Assembly (NCBI GenBank): GCA_947591245.1
Contig: CANQCY010000002.1
Span: forward strand, 1-36,910
Direction of reading: 5' to 3'
Origin: an uncultured Lachnospiraceae bacterium
GTDB taxonomy: Bacteria; Bacillota; Clostridia; Lachnospirales; Lachnospiraceae
DNA length: 36,910 nt
Shown: positions 24,618 through 33,768 of the stretch, one piece after another
Position numbering within the stretch: the first letter of the stretch is position 1
Layout of the letters: every line of letters begins with the position of its first letter
Position numbers and translations under genes: made by a program
The notes under the pieces: model-generated
Databases searched by the model: none
Told to the model about the DNA's origin: nothing
The model's input: the letters and a program-made list of their open reading frames with translations, nothing else

Positions 24618-25556
24618 TTAATTATTATTGAACAATGGAGTAGACAGATATCGATCGCCAGAGTCAGGAAGCAATGCTACGATCGTCTTTCCCTTATTTT
24701 CCAGTCTGTTTGCAAGAATCGCCGCCGCCTTAAGCGCAGCGCCGGAAGATATCCCCACAAGGATTCCTTCGCTAACTGCAAACGCCTTGCCTTCTGCAAA
24801 TGCATCCTCATTCTCAATCGCAATAATTTCATCATATACTTCCGTATTGAGAACTTCCGGGACAAATCCTGCGCCAATTCCCTGTATCTTATGCGCCCCC
24901 GGAGTTCCCTTTGACAAAACGGGGCTTCCCGCCGGCTCGACCGCCACGATTTTTACATCCGGATTCTTTTCTTTTAAGTATTCGCCAACGCCCGTGATGG
25001 TTCCGCCTGTTCCTACACCGGCCACAAAAACGTCCACCTTGCCCCCGGTCTGTTCCCAGATTTCCGGTCCTGTTGTAGCCTTATGCACCGCCGGGTTCGC
25101 CGGATTCACAAACTGTCCTAAGATAACTGCTCCGTCAATTTCCTTGGAGAGCTCTTCTGCTTTTGCAATAGCCCCCTTCATTCCTTTGGCTCCTTCTGTG
25201 AGCACCAGCTCCGCACCATATGCTTTCAGAAGATTTCTCCTCTCCACGCTCATGGTATCCGGCAGGGTAAGGATTGCCCGGTATCCCTTTGCCGCTGCAA
25301 CAGCGGCAAGACCGATTCCCGTATTCCCGCTGGTAGGCTCAATAATGGTCGATCCCTCTTTTAAAATGCCTTTCTTTTCCGCATCCTCAATCATTGCCAA
25401 TGCAATGCGGTCCTTCACAGAACCCGCCGGATTGAGGTATTCCAGCTTTGCAAGAATTTCAGCATCTGCGACGCCTGCCTTCTTCGCATATCCATTCAGT
25501 TTCAGTATCGGAGTTTTCCCGATTAACTCCAGCGCGCTTTCTTTAATCTGACTCAT
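24618..25556 (-). CDS. cysK: Cysteine synthase (O-acetylserine sulfhydrylase)
   Basis: A 312-residue CysK. The PLP lysine is Lys48 (AGSVKDRIA), with [11 protein letters not shown] and [14 protein letters not shown] loops and the classical [19 protein letters not shown] and [12 protein letters not shown] segments of housekeeping CysK. It makes cysteine from O-acetylserine and sulfide. The start at 25556 has GGAGGT eight bases upstream; an ATG at 25571 contains that site. It is preceded by a consensus promoter, a leader peptide with four adjacent cysteine codons and a terminator, which suggests cysteine-dependent attenuation. A divergent second paralog lies inside the nif-like operon. Confidence 0.95.
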   Translation of the reverse strand: MSQIKESALELIGKTPILKLNGYAKKAGVADAEILAKLEYLNPAGSVKDRIALAMIEDAEKKGILKEGSTIIEPTSGNTGIGLAAVAAAKGYRAILTLPDTMSVERRNLLKAYGAELVLTEGAKGMKGAIAKAEELSKEIDGAVILGQFVNPANPAVHKATTGPEIWEQTGGKVDVFVAGVGTGGTITGVGEYLKEKNPDVKIVAVEPAGSPVLSKGTPGAHKIQGIGAGFVPEVLNTEVYDEIIAIENEDAFAEGKAFAVSEGILVGISSGAALKAAAILANRLENKGKTIVALLPDSGDRYLSTPLFNNN

Positions 25557-25620
25557 AATGATTACCTCCATAAAATTAATATTTTTTTGATCGCTCTGCT
25601 AACATCCTTCAATTTCATAA

Positions 25621-25652
25621 AAAAAACAGCCGCCATGTGTTTATGGCAGCTG
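25621..25652 (-). terminator. Attenuator terminator before cysK
   Basis: On the minus strand CAGCTGCCAT-AAACAC-ATGGCGGCTG (25652-25627, one mismatch) is followed by a run of eight U. It lies 29 bases after the leader-peptide stop. Its ACACATG (25634-25640) can instead pair with CATGTGT (25686-25692) at the end of the leader reading frame, which would block the terminator. Confidence 0.88.
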
Positions 25653-25681
25653 CCGGTTTTATGTTCCGTAAGCAGGGTGCA

Positions 25682-25777
25682 TCATACACATGAAAAGCAA
25701 ACCGTATTTATATATACAGTATGACAGCAGCAACAATTATTATTTCTTTTATTCACTACCATATTATTTGTTTTCAT
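25682..25777 (-). CDS. Cysteine-rich leader peptide of cysK (31 residues)
   Basis: A 31-residue frame with GAAAGGAG eight to nine bases before its ATG (25775-25777). The middle reads NKRNNNCCCCHTVYINT, with four consecutive Cys codons at residues 15-18 and further Cys at 27 and 30. It lies between a consensus promoter and a terminator in front of cysK. Known leader peptides (trp, his, and poly-Cys leaders in mycobacteria) are rich in the codon of the amino acid that controls the operon. Ribosome stalling at the Cys run when charged tRNA-Cys is scarce would free the downstream CATGTGT to form an antiterminator. A structural or metal-binding peptide is a less likely alternative. Confidence 0.82.
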   Translation of the reverse strand: MKTNNMVVNKRNNNCCCCHTVYINTVCFSCV

Positions 25778-25843
25778 ATGAATTGCTCCTTTCTTAATTC
25801 CTATTTACTGAATAGGCTTTATATGTTTTTTTCTATGCTACAC

Positions 25844-25872
25844 ATTATACTTTTTCAAATTTGCCTTGTCAA
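25844..25872 (-). promoter_or_regulatory. Consensus sigma-A promoter of the cysK leader
   Basis: TTGACA (25867-25872) and TATAAT (25844-25849), both perfect, separated by exactly 17 bp. Transcription is expected from about 25837, some 60 bases before the leader peptide. Confidence 0.92.
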
Positions 25873-25927
25873 TAGATTTTCGTAATCCGGGTGATAGATT
25901 ATTCCTTTTACGCATAATAGATATTGC

Positions 25928-26506
25928 CTATAGCTTGGAATGAGCCCGGCATATTCTTAAAAAGTATTCATGCAGCCTGGTACATTCTGTAACCTCCGGA
26001 TGAAAGGAAACGCCGATCTGGTTATGGTATTTTACCCCAACGATATTTCCATCCGCCCTTGCGATAATTTCTGTATCCGCCCCTACGCTTTCTATCAAAG
26101 GGGCTCGGATAAACGCCATAGGAATTTTGCCCACTCCGGTTACTTCCTCTTCCGTATAAAAACTGCCAAGCTGCCTTCCGTAAGCATTACGTCTTACTGT
26201 GACGGGAAGGGTTCCAAAATAAGTATTTTCATCATTTGAGAGCTTCCTTGCCAGAAGGATCAATCCGGCGCAAGTTCCCAGTACCGGAAGCCCTTCTTTT
26301 ATTTTTTTCTCCAGCGTATCAAATAAATCCAGTTCCTTTAACAGCTTTCCCATAACCGTGCTTTCCCCGCCCGGCAGGATCAAACCGTCAAATTCCTGTT
26401 CCAAATCTCTTTTCTGCCGTATTTCAAAACTCTCTGTTCCTAACAGCGACAGCATTTTTTCATGCTCTATAAACGCTCCCTGCACAGACAGTACCGCTAT
26501 TTTCAT
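25928..26506 (-). CDS. pdxT: PLP synthase glutaminase subunit PdxT
   Basis: A 192-residue class I glutamine amidotransferase that supplies ammonia to PdxS for pyridoxal 5'-phosphate synthesis. The catalytic Cys is in LGTCAGLILLA, the His-Glu pair is in SFHPEVTE, and the start MKIAVLSVQGAFIEHEKML and LPGGESTVM are signatures. It follows pdxS by three bases. Upstream genes in the same run are PLP enzymes of sulfur amino-acid metabolism, so cofactor supply is co-located with its users. Confidence 0.96.
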   Translation of the reverse strand: MKIAVLSVQGAFIEHEKMLSLLGTESFEIRQKRDLEQEFDGLILPGGESTVMGKLLKELDLFDTLEKKIKEGLPVLGTCAGLILLARKLSNDENTYFGTLPVTVRRNAYGRQLGSFYTEEEVTGVGKIPMAFIRAPLIESVGADTEIIARADGNIVGVKYHNQIGVSFHPEVTECTRLHEYFLRICRAHSKL

Positions 26507-26509
26507 TTT

Positions 26510-27385
26510 TTATTTTCCCCTTTCAGCCATGAGAAGAGCTATTTCCTGTTCATTGATTCCTACCATAGCTTCCCCAAGGTCCTCTGACAGTTCTGCCAAA
26601 AGCTTTGCGTCATTAAAATTGGTAACCGCCTTTACAATCGCTGCAGCACGTTTCTTTGGATCACCCGACTTAAAAATGCCTGATCCTACAAATACGCCTT
26701 CTGCTCCAAGCTGCATCATCAGCGCCGCATCTGCGGGCGTCGCAACTCCTCCCGCTGCAAAGTTCACGACTGGCAGCCTGCTATTTTCATGGACATATTT
26801 CACAAGGCCATAAGGAACCTCCAGTTCCTTTGCCGCCTGAAATAATTCATCCTCCCGCATGGACGTAAGCCTCGCAATTTCCTGATTCATCTTGCGCATA
26901 TGGCGCACAGCCTGCACCACGTCTCCTGTTCCCGGCTCTCCCTTGGTACGAATCATAGAAGCCCCTTCGTTAATCCTCCGCAATGCTTCACCCAAATCTT
27001 TTGCCCCGCATACAAAAGGAACTTTAAATCCCGTTTTGTCAATATGATATACATCGTCCGCAGGCGACAAAACTTCACTCTCGTCAATATAATCGATCTC
27101 TATCGCCTCCAAAATTTGCGCCTCTGCAAAATGCCCTATCCTGCATTTAGCCATAACGGGAATGGAAACGGCTTCCTGTATTCCTTTTATCATTTTCGGG
27201 TCGCTCATGCGGGAAACGCCGCCTGCCGCCCTGATGTCTGCAGGTATCCTCTCTAATGCCATGACCGCGCAAGCTCCTGCTTCCTCCGCGATCTTTGCCT
27301 GCTCCGGCGTGGTTACATCCATAATGACGCCGCCCTTTAACATTTGCGCTAATTCTTTGTTTAATTCATATCTGTTTTCGTTCAT
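26510..27385 (-). CDS. pdxS: PLP synthase subunit PdxS
   Basis: A 291-residue (beta/alpha)8 barrel that builds PLP from ribose 5-phosphate, glyceraldehyde 3-phosphate and ammonia. Catalytic lysines lie in [17 protein letters not shown]-adjacent [18 protein letters not shown] and in [27 protein letters not shown] binds phosphate. Length and sequence are canonical. The ATG has GGAGG at good distance and lies 25 bp behind patB. PdxS and PdxT form a 24-subunit complex. Confidence 0.97.
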   Translation of the reverse strand: MNENRYELNKELAQMLKGGVIMDVTTPEQAKIAEEAGACAVMALERIPADIRAAGGVSRMSDPKMIKGIQEAVSIPVMAKCRIGHFAEAQILEAIEIDYIDESEVLSPADDVYHIDKTGFKVPFVCGAKDLGEALRRINEGASMIRTKGEPGTGDVVQAVRHMRKMNQEIARLTSMREDELFQAAKELEVPYGLVKYVHENSRLPVVNFAAGGVATPADAALMMQLGAEGVFVGSGIFKSGDPKKRAAAIVKAVTNFNDAKLLAELSEDLGEAMVGINEQEIALLMAERGK

Positions 27386-27410
27386 TTTTGCATCCTCCTA
27401 CTAAAATATT

Positions 27411-28589
27411 TTACTGTAATGCCTTTCTGATTCTTTCCAATGCTTCTGACAGCACGCTCCGGGGACAGGCGGCATTGATTCTCTGGAACCCGCTTCCGCT
27501 CTCCCCAAATATTTTTCCGCTGTCAAGCCACAGCTTTGCCTTATGTACTATCAGCTTCTCCAGTTCCTCCGCACTAAGTCCGGTTCCTCTGAAATCAAGC
27601 CATACAAGGTAGGTTCCTTCATGTTCCGCCATACGCACGCCATGGAGATTTGCTTCTACATACCTTTTGGTGAATTCTATGTTATCCGCCACATAGGAAA
27701 GCATTGCCTGATACCACTCTTCGCCCTTACTGTATGCGGCTTCACATGCAACAAGCCCCATAACGCCAAGCTGGCTCGTGCCCGCCGCATCCAATTCCTT
27801 GCGAAACTTACGCCTTAACTCGCGATTCGGTATAAAAATGTTTGACATCGCCATACCAGCAAGGTTAAAGGTTTTGCTTGGCGAGGTACAGACAATGCTG
27901 ATATCCTCATATTCTTTTTTCAAATTTGCAAAAACAAGATGTTTTCCTTTAAACACAAAATCCTGATGGATCTCATCACTGACGACAATGACGCGATTCT
28001 TCACGCAGATATCCCCCAGCTTTGTCAGTTCCTCCCTTGTCCAGACTCTTCCCACCGGATTGTGCGGGCTGCATAAGAAAAACAGCTTGATCCGTTCTTC
28101 CGCAATCTTTTTTTCAAAATCGTCAAAATCAATATGGTAACGGTTATCCTCTCCCAGATATAACGTGCTGCTTACCGCTTTCCTTCCATTGTCTTCTATC
28201 ACTTCTGAAAATGGATAATATACCGGCAATTGGATCAGCACGCCATCTCCCGGTTCTGTATATGCTTTTACTGCCATTGCCAGCGCAAATACAACTCCCG
28301 GCGTTTTGACCAGCCAATCTTCCCGCACCTCCCAGTCATGATGTTTTTTCATCCACGCCCTTATGATCTCAAAATATGGCTTCTGAACCTCGCTATATCC
28401 GAAAATCCCATGTCTTGCCCGCTCTACAAGCGCATCCTCGACATAAGAAGAGGTTTTAAAATCCATATCCGCCACCCACAGAGGCAGCGCATCCTCCGGC
28501 ATTCCACGCCTCTCTGCAAAATCATATTTCAGGCATCTTGTACCTCTTCTGTTTATAACGCTGTTAAAATCAAGATTTCTTTCTGCCAT
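27411..28589 (-). CDS. patB: PatB/MalY-type C-S lyase (cystathionine beta-lyase-like)
   Basis: A 392-residue fold-type I aminotransferase-like enzyme of the MalY/PatB group. The start (RNLDFNSVINRRGTRCLKYD) and LPLWVADMDF are diagnostic; the PLP lysine lies in CTSPSKTFNLAGMAMSN, and SPHNPVGRVW and SDEIHQDF contact the cofactor. These enzymes split cysteine or cystathionine to pyruvate, ammonia and a sulfide or thiol. The start at 28589 has AGAAGGTG upstream and overlaps the preceding gene by 20 bp, indicating coupling. It is the likely source or sink of sulfide for the CysK enzymes nearby. Confidence 0.9.
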   Translation of the reverse strand: MAERNLDFNSVINRRGTRCLKYDFAERRGMPEDALPLWVADMDFKTSSYVEDALVERARHGIFGYSEVQKPYFEIIRAWMKKHHDWEVREDWLVKTPGVVFALAMAVKAYTEPGDGVLIQLPVYYPFSEVIEDNGRKAVSSTLYLGEDNRYHIDFDDFEKKIAEERIKLFFLCSPHNPVGRVWTREELTKLGDICVKNRVIVVSDEIHQDFVFKGKHLVFANLKKEYEDISIVCTSPSKTFNLAGMAMSNIFIPNRELRRKFRKELDAAGTSQLGVMGLVACEAAYSKGEEWYQAMLSYVADNIEFTKRYVEANLHGVRMAEHEGTYLVWLDFRGTGLSAEELEKLIVHKAKLWLDSGKIFGESGSGFQRINAACPRSVLSEALERIRKALQ

Positions 28590-29748
28590 GTAATTCACCT
28601 TCTATCTCACGAAAAACTGTATCCAGTTCATCCAGCAAATCTTTTACATCCTCAATTCCAACAGAAAGCCTGAGCGTGTTTTCTGTAATCCCGTTTCTTT
28701 CCCTGACCTCTTCCGGCACGTCTGCATGCGTCTGTGTCGTCGGATATGTGATCAGCGTTTCTACGCCTCCAAGACTTTCTGCAAACTTGATCATGCGGAC
28801 TTTCTCTAAGACCGCCAATGCAAATTCCCGGCTTTCAAGCTTGAATGTGATCATCGCCCCAAATCCTCTTGCCTGCTTTTTCATGATCCCATATCCCGGA
28901 TGCGTGGGAAGCCCCGGATAGATGACTTCCGTCACTGCATTCTGTTCCTTTAACCAATTTGCTATGGCGATCGCATTTTGCTGCGACTTCTCCATACGGA
29001 CGCCAAGCGTCTTGATCCCGCGCAGAACGAGCCAGCTGTCAAACGGTGCAAGTCCCGCTCCTGTCGTCTTTATCAAAAAACGGAACTTCTCACTGATGTC
29101 TTTTCTGTTTGTTACCAGGAAACCAGCCAGCGTATCATTATGGCCGCCAAGATATTTCGTCCCGCTATGCACCACAATATCCGCTCCCAGATCCAACGGG
29201 TTCTGAAAATACGGAGAAAGAAAGGTATTGTCAACAATCAAAAGCAAATGATGCTTTTTTGCTATTTTCCCAAGCGCCTCTATATCGGTCACGTTCATCA
29301 TGGGATTCGTGGGAGTCTCAATATAGATCGCCTTTGTATTTTCGTTAATATAACTCTCCACATCTTCTTTATAACAATCAATACTTGAAAATGCGATTCC
29401 GTTTTTTTCCGATACATTATGAAAAAACCTTATGCTCCCTCCATAAAGGTCTGCATCCGCGATCAAATGGTCCCCCGGAGAAAAAATCTCCATCATCAAA
29501 GCAATTGCCGCCATCCCTGTTGAAAATGCCAATGCATCGATTCCATTTTCCAGCGCCGCCACTACTTTTTCCAAATGCTCCCTCGTAGGGTTCTGCAGCC
29601 TGCTGTAATCATACCCCGTGCTTTTACCCACGCCAGGATGCGCATAGGTTGCGGTTTGGTAGATCGGATAGCTCACCGCCCCATAATTGCTGCCGCGCCC
29701 CTCTTCTTCTTCCAAATGCAGACATTTTGTTTCAATTCCTCTCGCCAT
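28570..29748 (-). CDS. Cystathionine gamma-synthase/gamma-lyase-type PLP enzyme
   Basis: A 392-residue member of the Cys/Met metabolism PLP family. The N-terminal YPIYQTATYAHP and YDYSRLQNPTREHLE, the PLP lysine in VHSGTKYLGGHNDTLAG, and the C-terminal SLGGVETLITYPTTQTHADV fit cystathionine gamma-synthase, gamma-lyase or O-acetylhomoserine sulfhydrylase; sequence alone does not separate these. The start at 29748 has AAGGAGGG upstream; an earlier in-frame ATG (29778) overlaps that region. It follows the LysR gene by 39 bp and overlaps patB, so the two probably exchange sulfur between cysteine and homocysteine. Confidence 0.9.
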   Translation of the reverse strand: MARGIETKCLHLEEEEGRGSNYGAVSYPIYQTATYAHPGVGKSTGYDYSRLQNPTREHLEKVVAALENGIDALAFSTGMAAIALMMEIFSPGDHLIADADLYGGSIRFFHNVSEKNGIAFSSIDCYKEDVESYINENTKAIYIETPTNPMMNVTDIEALGKIAKKHHLLLIVDNTFLSPYFQNPLDLGADIVVHSGTKYLGGHNDTLAGFLVTNRKDISEKFRFLIKTTGAGLAPFDSWLVLRGIKTLGVRMEKSQQNAIAIANWLKEQNAVTEVIYPGLPTHPGYGIMKKQARGFGAMITFKLESREFALAVLEKVRMIKFAESLGGVETLITYPTTQTHADVPEEVRERNGITENTLRLSVGIEDVKDLLDELDTVFREIEGELHGRKKS

Positions 29749-29787
29749 AACGTTCCCTCCTTTTTGGCATACAGGCATACCCGCTGA

Positions 29788-30699
29788 TCAGCTTAAATAT
29801 CGATCTTTGTATTTTGCTATTTCCTCCAGATATTTCTGCCCTATCGCACTTAATGGCGCGTCCTTTCTTGATATATATCCGATCGTCATCCGTTCGTCTG
29901 ACCTCAGTTTTACGGCGCAATAATCCTTTCCATTCAAATCTTCGCATATGATGCCGGAGCATAGGGTAAATCCGTTCAGTCCGACCATGAGGTTTAACAA
30001 TGTGGCCCTGTCGTTGGCGCGTATAAACCTTTTGTACTGATAGGTGCTTAAAACCTCTTCTGCAAAGTAGAATGAATTGTGTTCCCCCTGTGCAAATCCA
30101 AGACACGGGTACTCATCCAGCTCCTCTAACGCTATTTCATCCCTTTCTGCCAGCGGATGCCCTTTCCACATGTATACATATACGCTGCATTCCAGCAAAG
30201 GCTCAAACCGCAATCCATACTCCGCAAACAGCTTATTTAATACATTCCTGTTAAAATCATTCAGATATAGGATGCCGACCTCGCTTTTGCGGTTCTTGAC
30301 ATTCTCAATGACCTCGTACGTTTTCGTTTCATGCACCTCAAATTCATACTCATCCATTCCGTACTGCTTCACAAGCTCCACAAACGCATTGACCGCAAAC
30401 GTGTAGTGCTGCATGGATACGCTAAAGGTCTTTTTTACCTCCGTCTGTGAAATATATTTTGCATCCAGAAGTTCATACTGTTCCATCACGGATTTTGCAT
30501 ATCCGATAAATTCCGCGCCTTTCGCGGTTAGCATAATACCGTTTTTAGACCGTATAAATATGTCAAATCCTATTTCCCTTTCCAACGAGCGGATTGCCGA
30601 GGAAAGGCTTGGCTGGGATATAAACAGCACCTTTGCAGCGTCATTCAATGAATTCTGGCCTGATACCGTAATCACATATTTTAACTGAACCAACGTCAT
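29788..30699 (-). CDS. LysR-family transcriptional regulator
   Basis: A 303-residue LysR regulator. Residues 1-60 form the winged helix-turn-helix (LKYVITVSGQNSLNDAAKVL, then SQPSLSSAIRSLEREIG), and residues about 90-295 the effector domain. It is first in an apparent operon with a Cys/Met PLP enzyme, patB, pdxS and pdxT in the same direction, so it probably controls them in response to a sulfur metabolite such as O-acetylserine or homocysteine. That is inference from position. AGGAG precedes the ATG. Confidence 0.93.
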   Translation of the reverse strand: MTLVQLKYVITVSGQNSLNDAAKVLFISQPSLSSAIRSLEREIGFDIFIRSKNGIMLTAKGAEFIGYAKSVMEQYELLDAKYISQTEVKKTFSVSMQHYTFAVNAFVELVKQYGMDEYEFEVHETKTYEVIENVKNRKSEVGILYLNDFNRNVLNKLFAEYGLRFEPLLECSVYVYMWKGHPLAERDEIALEELDEYPCLGFAQGEHNSFYFAEEVLSTYQYKRFIRANDRATLLNLMVGLNGFTLCSGIICEDLNGKDYCAVKLRSDERMTIGYISRKDAPLSAIGQKYLEEIAKYKDRYLS

Positions 30700-30742
30700 T
30701 TTCTGTTCTCCTATAATTCCTATTAAAAGAGTATGTTAATAA

Positions 30743-30771
30743 ATTCTACCACAAAATAAATTCAAAAACAA
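30743..30771 (-). promoter_or_regulatory. Promoter of the lysR operon (TTGTTT-17-TAGAAT)
   Basis: TTGTTT (30766-30771) and TAGAAT (30743-30748) are 17 bp apart on the minus strand, about 45 bp before the LysR start. An AT-rich stretch with TTATTAACATA follows and may hold the regulator's own site. Confidence 0.6.
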
Positions 30772-30821
30772 CTTCTGTATCATTCCTTTTTCCTTGAACC
30801 GGTTATAGTTTTTAACAATAT

Positions 30822-30847
30822 GAAAAGCAGCCGGATCGCTGCTTTTC
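30822..30847 (-). terminator. Terminator between the chemoreceptor and lysR genes
   Basis: A perfect 10-bp stem GAAAAGCAGC (30822-30831) and GCTGCTTTTC (30838-30847) with a 6-base loop. The longer T-run (CTTTTTT) follows on the plus strand; on the minus strand it is TTTTC. It would end transcripts of the chemoreceptor gene, which stops at 30949. Confidence 0.75.
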
Positions 30848-30948
30848 TTTTTTCGCCTTTATTCATATACTGGCTATTTGATTTTTGCCCCGGCGCCGGC
30901 TCTTTTTCCGTATTATCCAAAAGCTGAAATCTTTCCTCTGCCCTCCCG

Positions 30949-32937
30949 TCATCTCAGAACAAAGGAATCTGCCGTCTGTTTAAGGCTGTGTGCGCATTCA
31001 TTGAGCTGCTGGCTGATAACCGTATTTTCACCTGCGCTCGACGCATTATTTTCTACGCTCTCTGCAACATCCTTTAACTCATCATTGACATTTTCAATCG
31101 CCTTTTGCTGATTTTCCACATATTCCACGATCTCATCAATATGCTGCTTGGACTGGACGGAATCGTTCATCCCCTGTTGAATCGTCAGAGACGTTGCCTC
31201 GACCAGCTTCTTTCCCTCGGAAACAGCCAATTGGGATTCCGCAATCAGCTTATCAATATTTTCACTTGCCTGTGCGCTTGACGCGGCAAGCGAACCGATT
31301 TGATCCGCAACGACGGCAAAGCCTTTTCCTGTCTCACCGGCGCGGGCTGCTTCAATCGAGGCATTCAATGCAAGCATATTCGTCTGACCCGCAATGCCTT
31401 TAATCGTCTCCACAAAACCAGCAATCTCATCATAGCATTGATAAATGCTGTCCATCGCAGCTACCAGATCCGTCATCTCGCGATTGCCTTCTTCCAGATG
31501 CTCTTTTGTCATCTCCGCCGTGTCGCAGACAAATAGGGCGCGCTCCGTAATCTGCTTTGTCTGCTCCGTCAGCCGTACCATATCTTCCGAAACATTGGCA
31601 ACCGCCTCATTCTGCATGGATGCGCTCTGCGCGACGCCCTCCGTCGTCTTTCCCAACTGATCTGCAAATTCCAGTACGCTATTTGCCTCTGTGCTGATCT
31701 GCCGGAATGATTCATTCAGGTCGTTTACTATGCTCTCGAGCGCCTCCTTAATCTGCACGTAGCTCCCCTTAAATTCGCCGTCAATCGTAACAGTCAGATT
31801 TTTATCCGAAATTGCCGTAACCGTATTTGAAATACTATCAATATAAAATTTCAGGCTTGTAATGGTTTCGTTGATGGAGTCGGTCAGCTTTTCGATTTCC
31901 TCCGAATTCTTCTCCTCATCGAATACCACAGACAGATCGCCCTGCGCAACCTGCGCCATTTTGCCGCTGATGGACTCTAACGGCTGGAACAGCACGCTGA
32001 TTTTTTTATGGACGCCTTTTTTGGTAACAGAAGTTGTCACAAAGTAAATCACGATATTGAAACAGATGATCAGGGCAAAGAATAGCAATATGGAGTACAA
32101 TGGCCTTATGGAAATCACCTTCCATCCCGTCACTTTGGAAGTATTTCCGATTCCGAGCTTCAGGCCCCCCTGATAATCCCAGAAAAGCTTCGTCGCCATA
32201 TCTTCCTTTACAAAAGATTCATATCTTCCCTTATTCACATTCTCTACCGTAGGCGTAGCGTCCACGCTCATGGAATATTCTTTATTCGGATGTACAAGAA
32301 TCATTCCGCTTGCACTCGTCAAAAATATATAGCTGCTTGCCGAATAGCTTTCTTCAATCAGGGAAATAAGATTGTCCATATACATATCCATGCCCACTAC
32401 GCCCGCTACTTTACCGTCACGGTAAGTTGCCGTGGACAGCGTAATACAGATTCCTCCCGTCTGTAAATCCGCATAAGGATCGGAAATATAGACCTCTCCC
32501 GGCCTCTCCTGCGCTCCCTTATACCAGTCGCGCTCCATTACAATAAAATCATCCGGCGGCTGCCAGCCTCCGCTCATGATCGTAATATTCTCATCATAAC
32601 AGCTGTAAACTGCTGAAATCTGGTCATCCATCGTAACCATAGAATCCACATAGCTCTGTATATCGGCTTGATCGACAAGAGTACCGCTGCTGATTCCGGA
32701 TGCGATTACCTGCAGCATACTCACCTTGCTCTGCATCGCGCGGTCAATTTCCCCCGTGTATTCCATCGCAGAGCTGCGATTATCCTTTTGTATGTACATG
32801 GCCGCAAAGCAGCTGCCAATCAAAATAGATTCCAGGCATACGATAATAAGCGCGCGGCGCAAACCCTTGATAAACGACCGTCCGATTCTGCTGCTCAATC
32901 CTTCTTTTGCCACTGTCTTCTTTGTATCCATGCTCAT
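30949..32937 (-). CDS. Methyl-accepting chemotaxis protein (Cache sensor)
   Basis: A 662-residue chemoreceptor. A membrane helix at about 28-48 and a second at about 280-305 flank a roughly 230-residue extracellular Cache-type sensor ([39 protein letters not shown]). A HAMP domain ([20 protein letters not shown]) follows, then the coiled-coil signalling domain with the CheA/CheW hairpin [20 protein letters not shown]. The ligand is not identifiable; Cache domains usually bind amino acids or carboxylates. The ATG has GAGAGGTGG upstream. A truncated receptor lies 56 bp upstream on the same strand. Confidence 0.93.
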   Translation of the reverse strand: MSMDTKKTVAKEGLSSRIGRSFIKGLRRALIIVCLESILIGSCFAAMYIQKDNRSSAMEYTGEIDRAMQSKVSMLQVIASGISSGTLVDQADIQSYVDSMVTMDDQISAVYSCYDENITIMSGGWQPPDDFIVMERDWYKGAQERPGEVYISDPYADLQTGGICITLSTATYRDGKVAGVVGMDMYMDNLISLIEESYSASSYIFLTSASGMILVHPNKEYSMSVDATPTVENVNKGRYESFVKEDMATKLFWDYQGGLKLGIGNTSKVTGWKVISIRPLYSILLFFALIICFNIVIYFVTTSVTKKGVHKKISVLFQPLESISGKMAQVAQGDLSVVFDEEKNSEEIEKLTDSINETITSLKFYIDSISNTVTAISDKNLTVTIDGEFKGSYVQIKEALESIVNDLNESFRQISTEANSVLEFADQLGKTTEGVAQSASMQNEAVANVSEDMVRLTEQTKQITERALFVCDTAEMTKEHLEEGNREMTDLVAAMDSIYQCYDEIAGFVETIKGIAGQTNMLALNASIEAARAGETGKGFAVVADQIGSLAASSAQASENIDKLIAESQLAVSEGKKLVEATSLTIQQGMNDSVQSKQHIDEIVEYVENQQKAIENVNDELKDVAESVENNASSAGENTVISQQLNECAHSLKQTADSFVLR

Positions 32938-32993
32938 TGTTTTCCACCTCTCATTCGTAATTCCGATTTATAGTTGCAAAGTTTGAAACGCCG

Positions 32994-33593
32994 TCATACC
33001 TTGAAAGACGCCACTGTCTGATTCAGCTGCTCGCTCAGACGGAATAATTCCTCCATTTTCGCCAGAACGGCGCCTGCATTGTCATCCGAACTCTGCGCTG
33101 ACTTTTCCATCCCCTGTACATATTCTGTCATTGCCCCCGCCAGCACGGTAATGGCATGAATGGCGTCATTGATTCCAGCCATATTGACGCTCATCTGGCG
33201 GGAAGCCTCTCCCAGATCGCCGGAAATACTGCTGTAAAACGCGGCGTCCTTCCTATACATCCCGGCTAGCTCCGTCATATCGCCATAATCTTTCATTACT
33301 TTTTCATTCATAAAGCCAAGCAGCTTCTCCGATGTTCCTGACAAAACCGATACGTTTTGCACTACGCTCTCTGTAACCTCGCGTATTTTGTCTACCGCAA
33401 TTCTGGAGTTATCTGCCAGCTCCCTGATTTCATCGGCAACAACCGCAAATCCTTTTCCCGCGTCGCCCGCTCTTGCCGCCTCAATCGATGCATTCAGCGC
33501 CAAAAGATTCGTCTGGGAGCTGATGGAAAGGATTTCCTCCGTCAATGTGTCTATATCCCTCACCTTTTGACTATCCGAAATAGCCCGCTGCAA
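32994..33593 (-). CDS. N-terminally truncated chemoreceptor signalling domain
   Basis: A 199-residue protein with only a receptor signalling domain, including [20 protein letters not shown] and [14 protein letters not shown]. There is no sensor, membrane segment or HAMP. It begins with TTG at 33591-33593, only 11 bases after a perfect TATAAT, so the mRNA would be almost leaderless. It may be a soluble signalling fragment or the stump of a deleted receptor whose promoter now abuts the rest. A paralogous full-length receptor follows. Confidence 0.72.
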   Translation of the reverse strand: MQRAISDSQKVRDIDTLTEEILSISSQTNLLALNASIEAARAGDAGKGFAVVADEIRELADNSRIAVDKIREVTESVVQNVSVLSGTSEKLLGFMNEKVMKDYGDMTELAGMYRKDAAFYSSISGDLGEASRQMSVNMAGINDAIHAITVLAGAMTEYVQGMEKSAQSSDDNAGAVLAKMEELFRLSEQLNQTVASFKV

Positions 33594-33604
33594 TTCCCCT
33601 TTTA

Positions 33605-33633
33605 ATTATACTGAATCAAATGGCCACTGTCAA
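33605..33633 (-). promoter_or_regulatory. Consensus sigma-A promoter
   Basis: TTGACA (33628-33633) and TATAAT (33605-33610), both perfect, are 17 bp apart on the minus strand, directly before the truncated chemoreceptor. Confidence 0.88.
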
Positions 33634-33768
33634 GAAATTTTGACGCCATCGCGCCTTTTCCGGTTAAATATAGAAGGAAATGCGGCCGTATACTCTGCTG
33701 CCATCTGCATATACTACTCATGAGGCATTTATTTATGCGCAGAAAACAGCGCGGGAATGAGGATTTTT

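Noticed and set aside
24628-25551. A 307-codon plus-strand open frame antisense to cysK
   Set aside because: It mirrors a well-conserved gene in the opposite strand, has no family signature and no ribosome-binding site.
24314-25780. T-box riboswitch for cysteine
   Set aside because: No AGGGTGGNACCGCG T-box sequence was found before cysK or nifB; the leader peptide explains the first site better.
30878-30948. CCGGCGCCGG palindrome followed by T-run as a second terminator
   Set aside because: The palindrome is short, has almost no loop and the T-run is on the wrong strand for the chemoreceptor gene.
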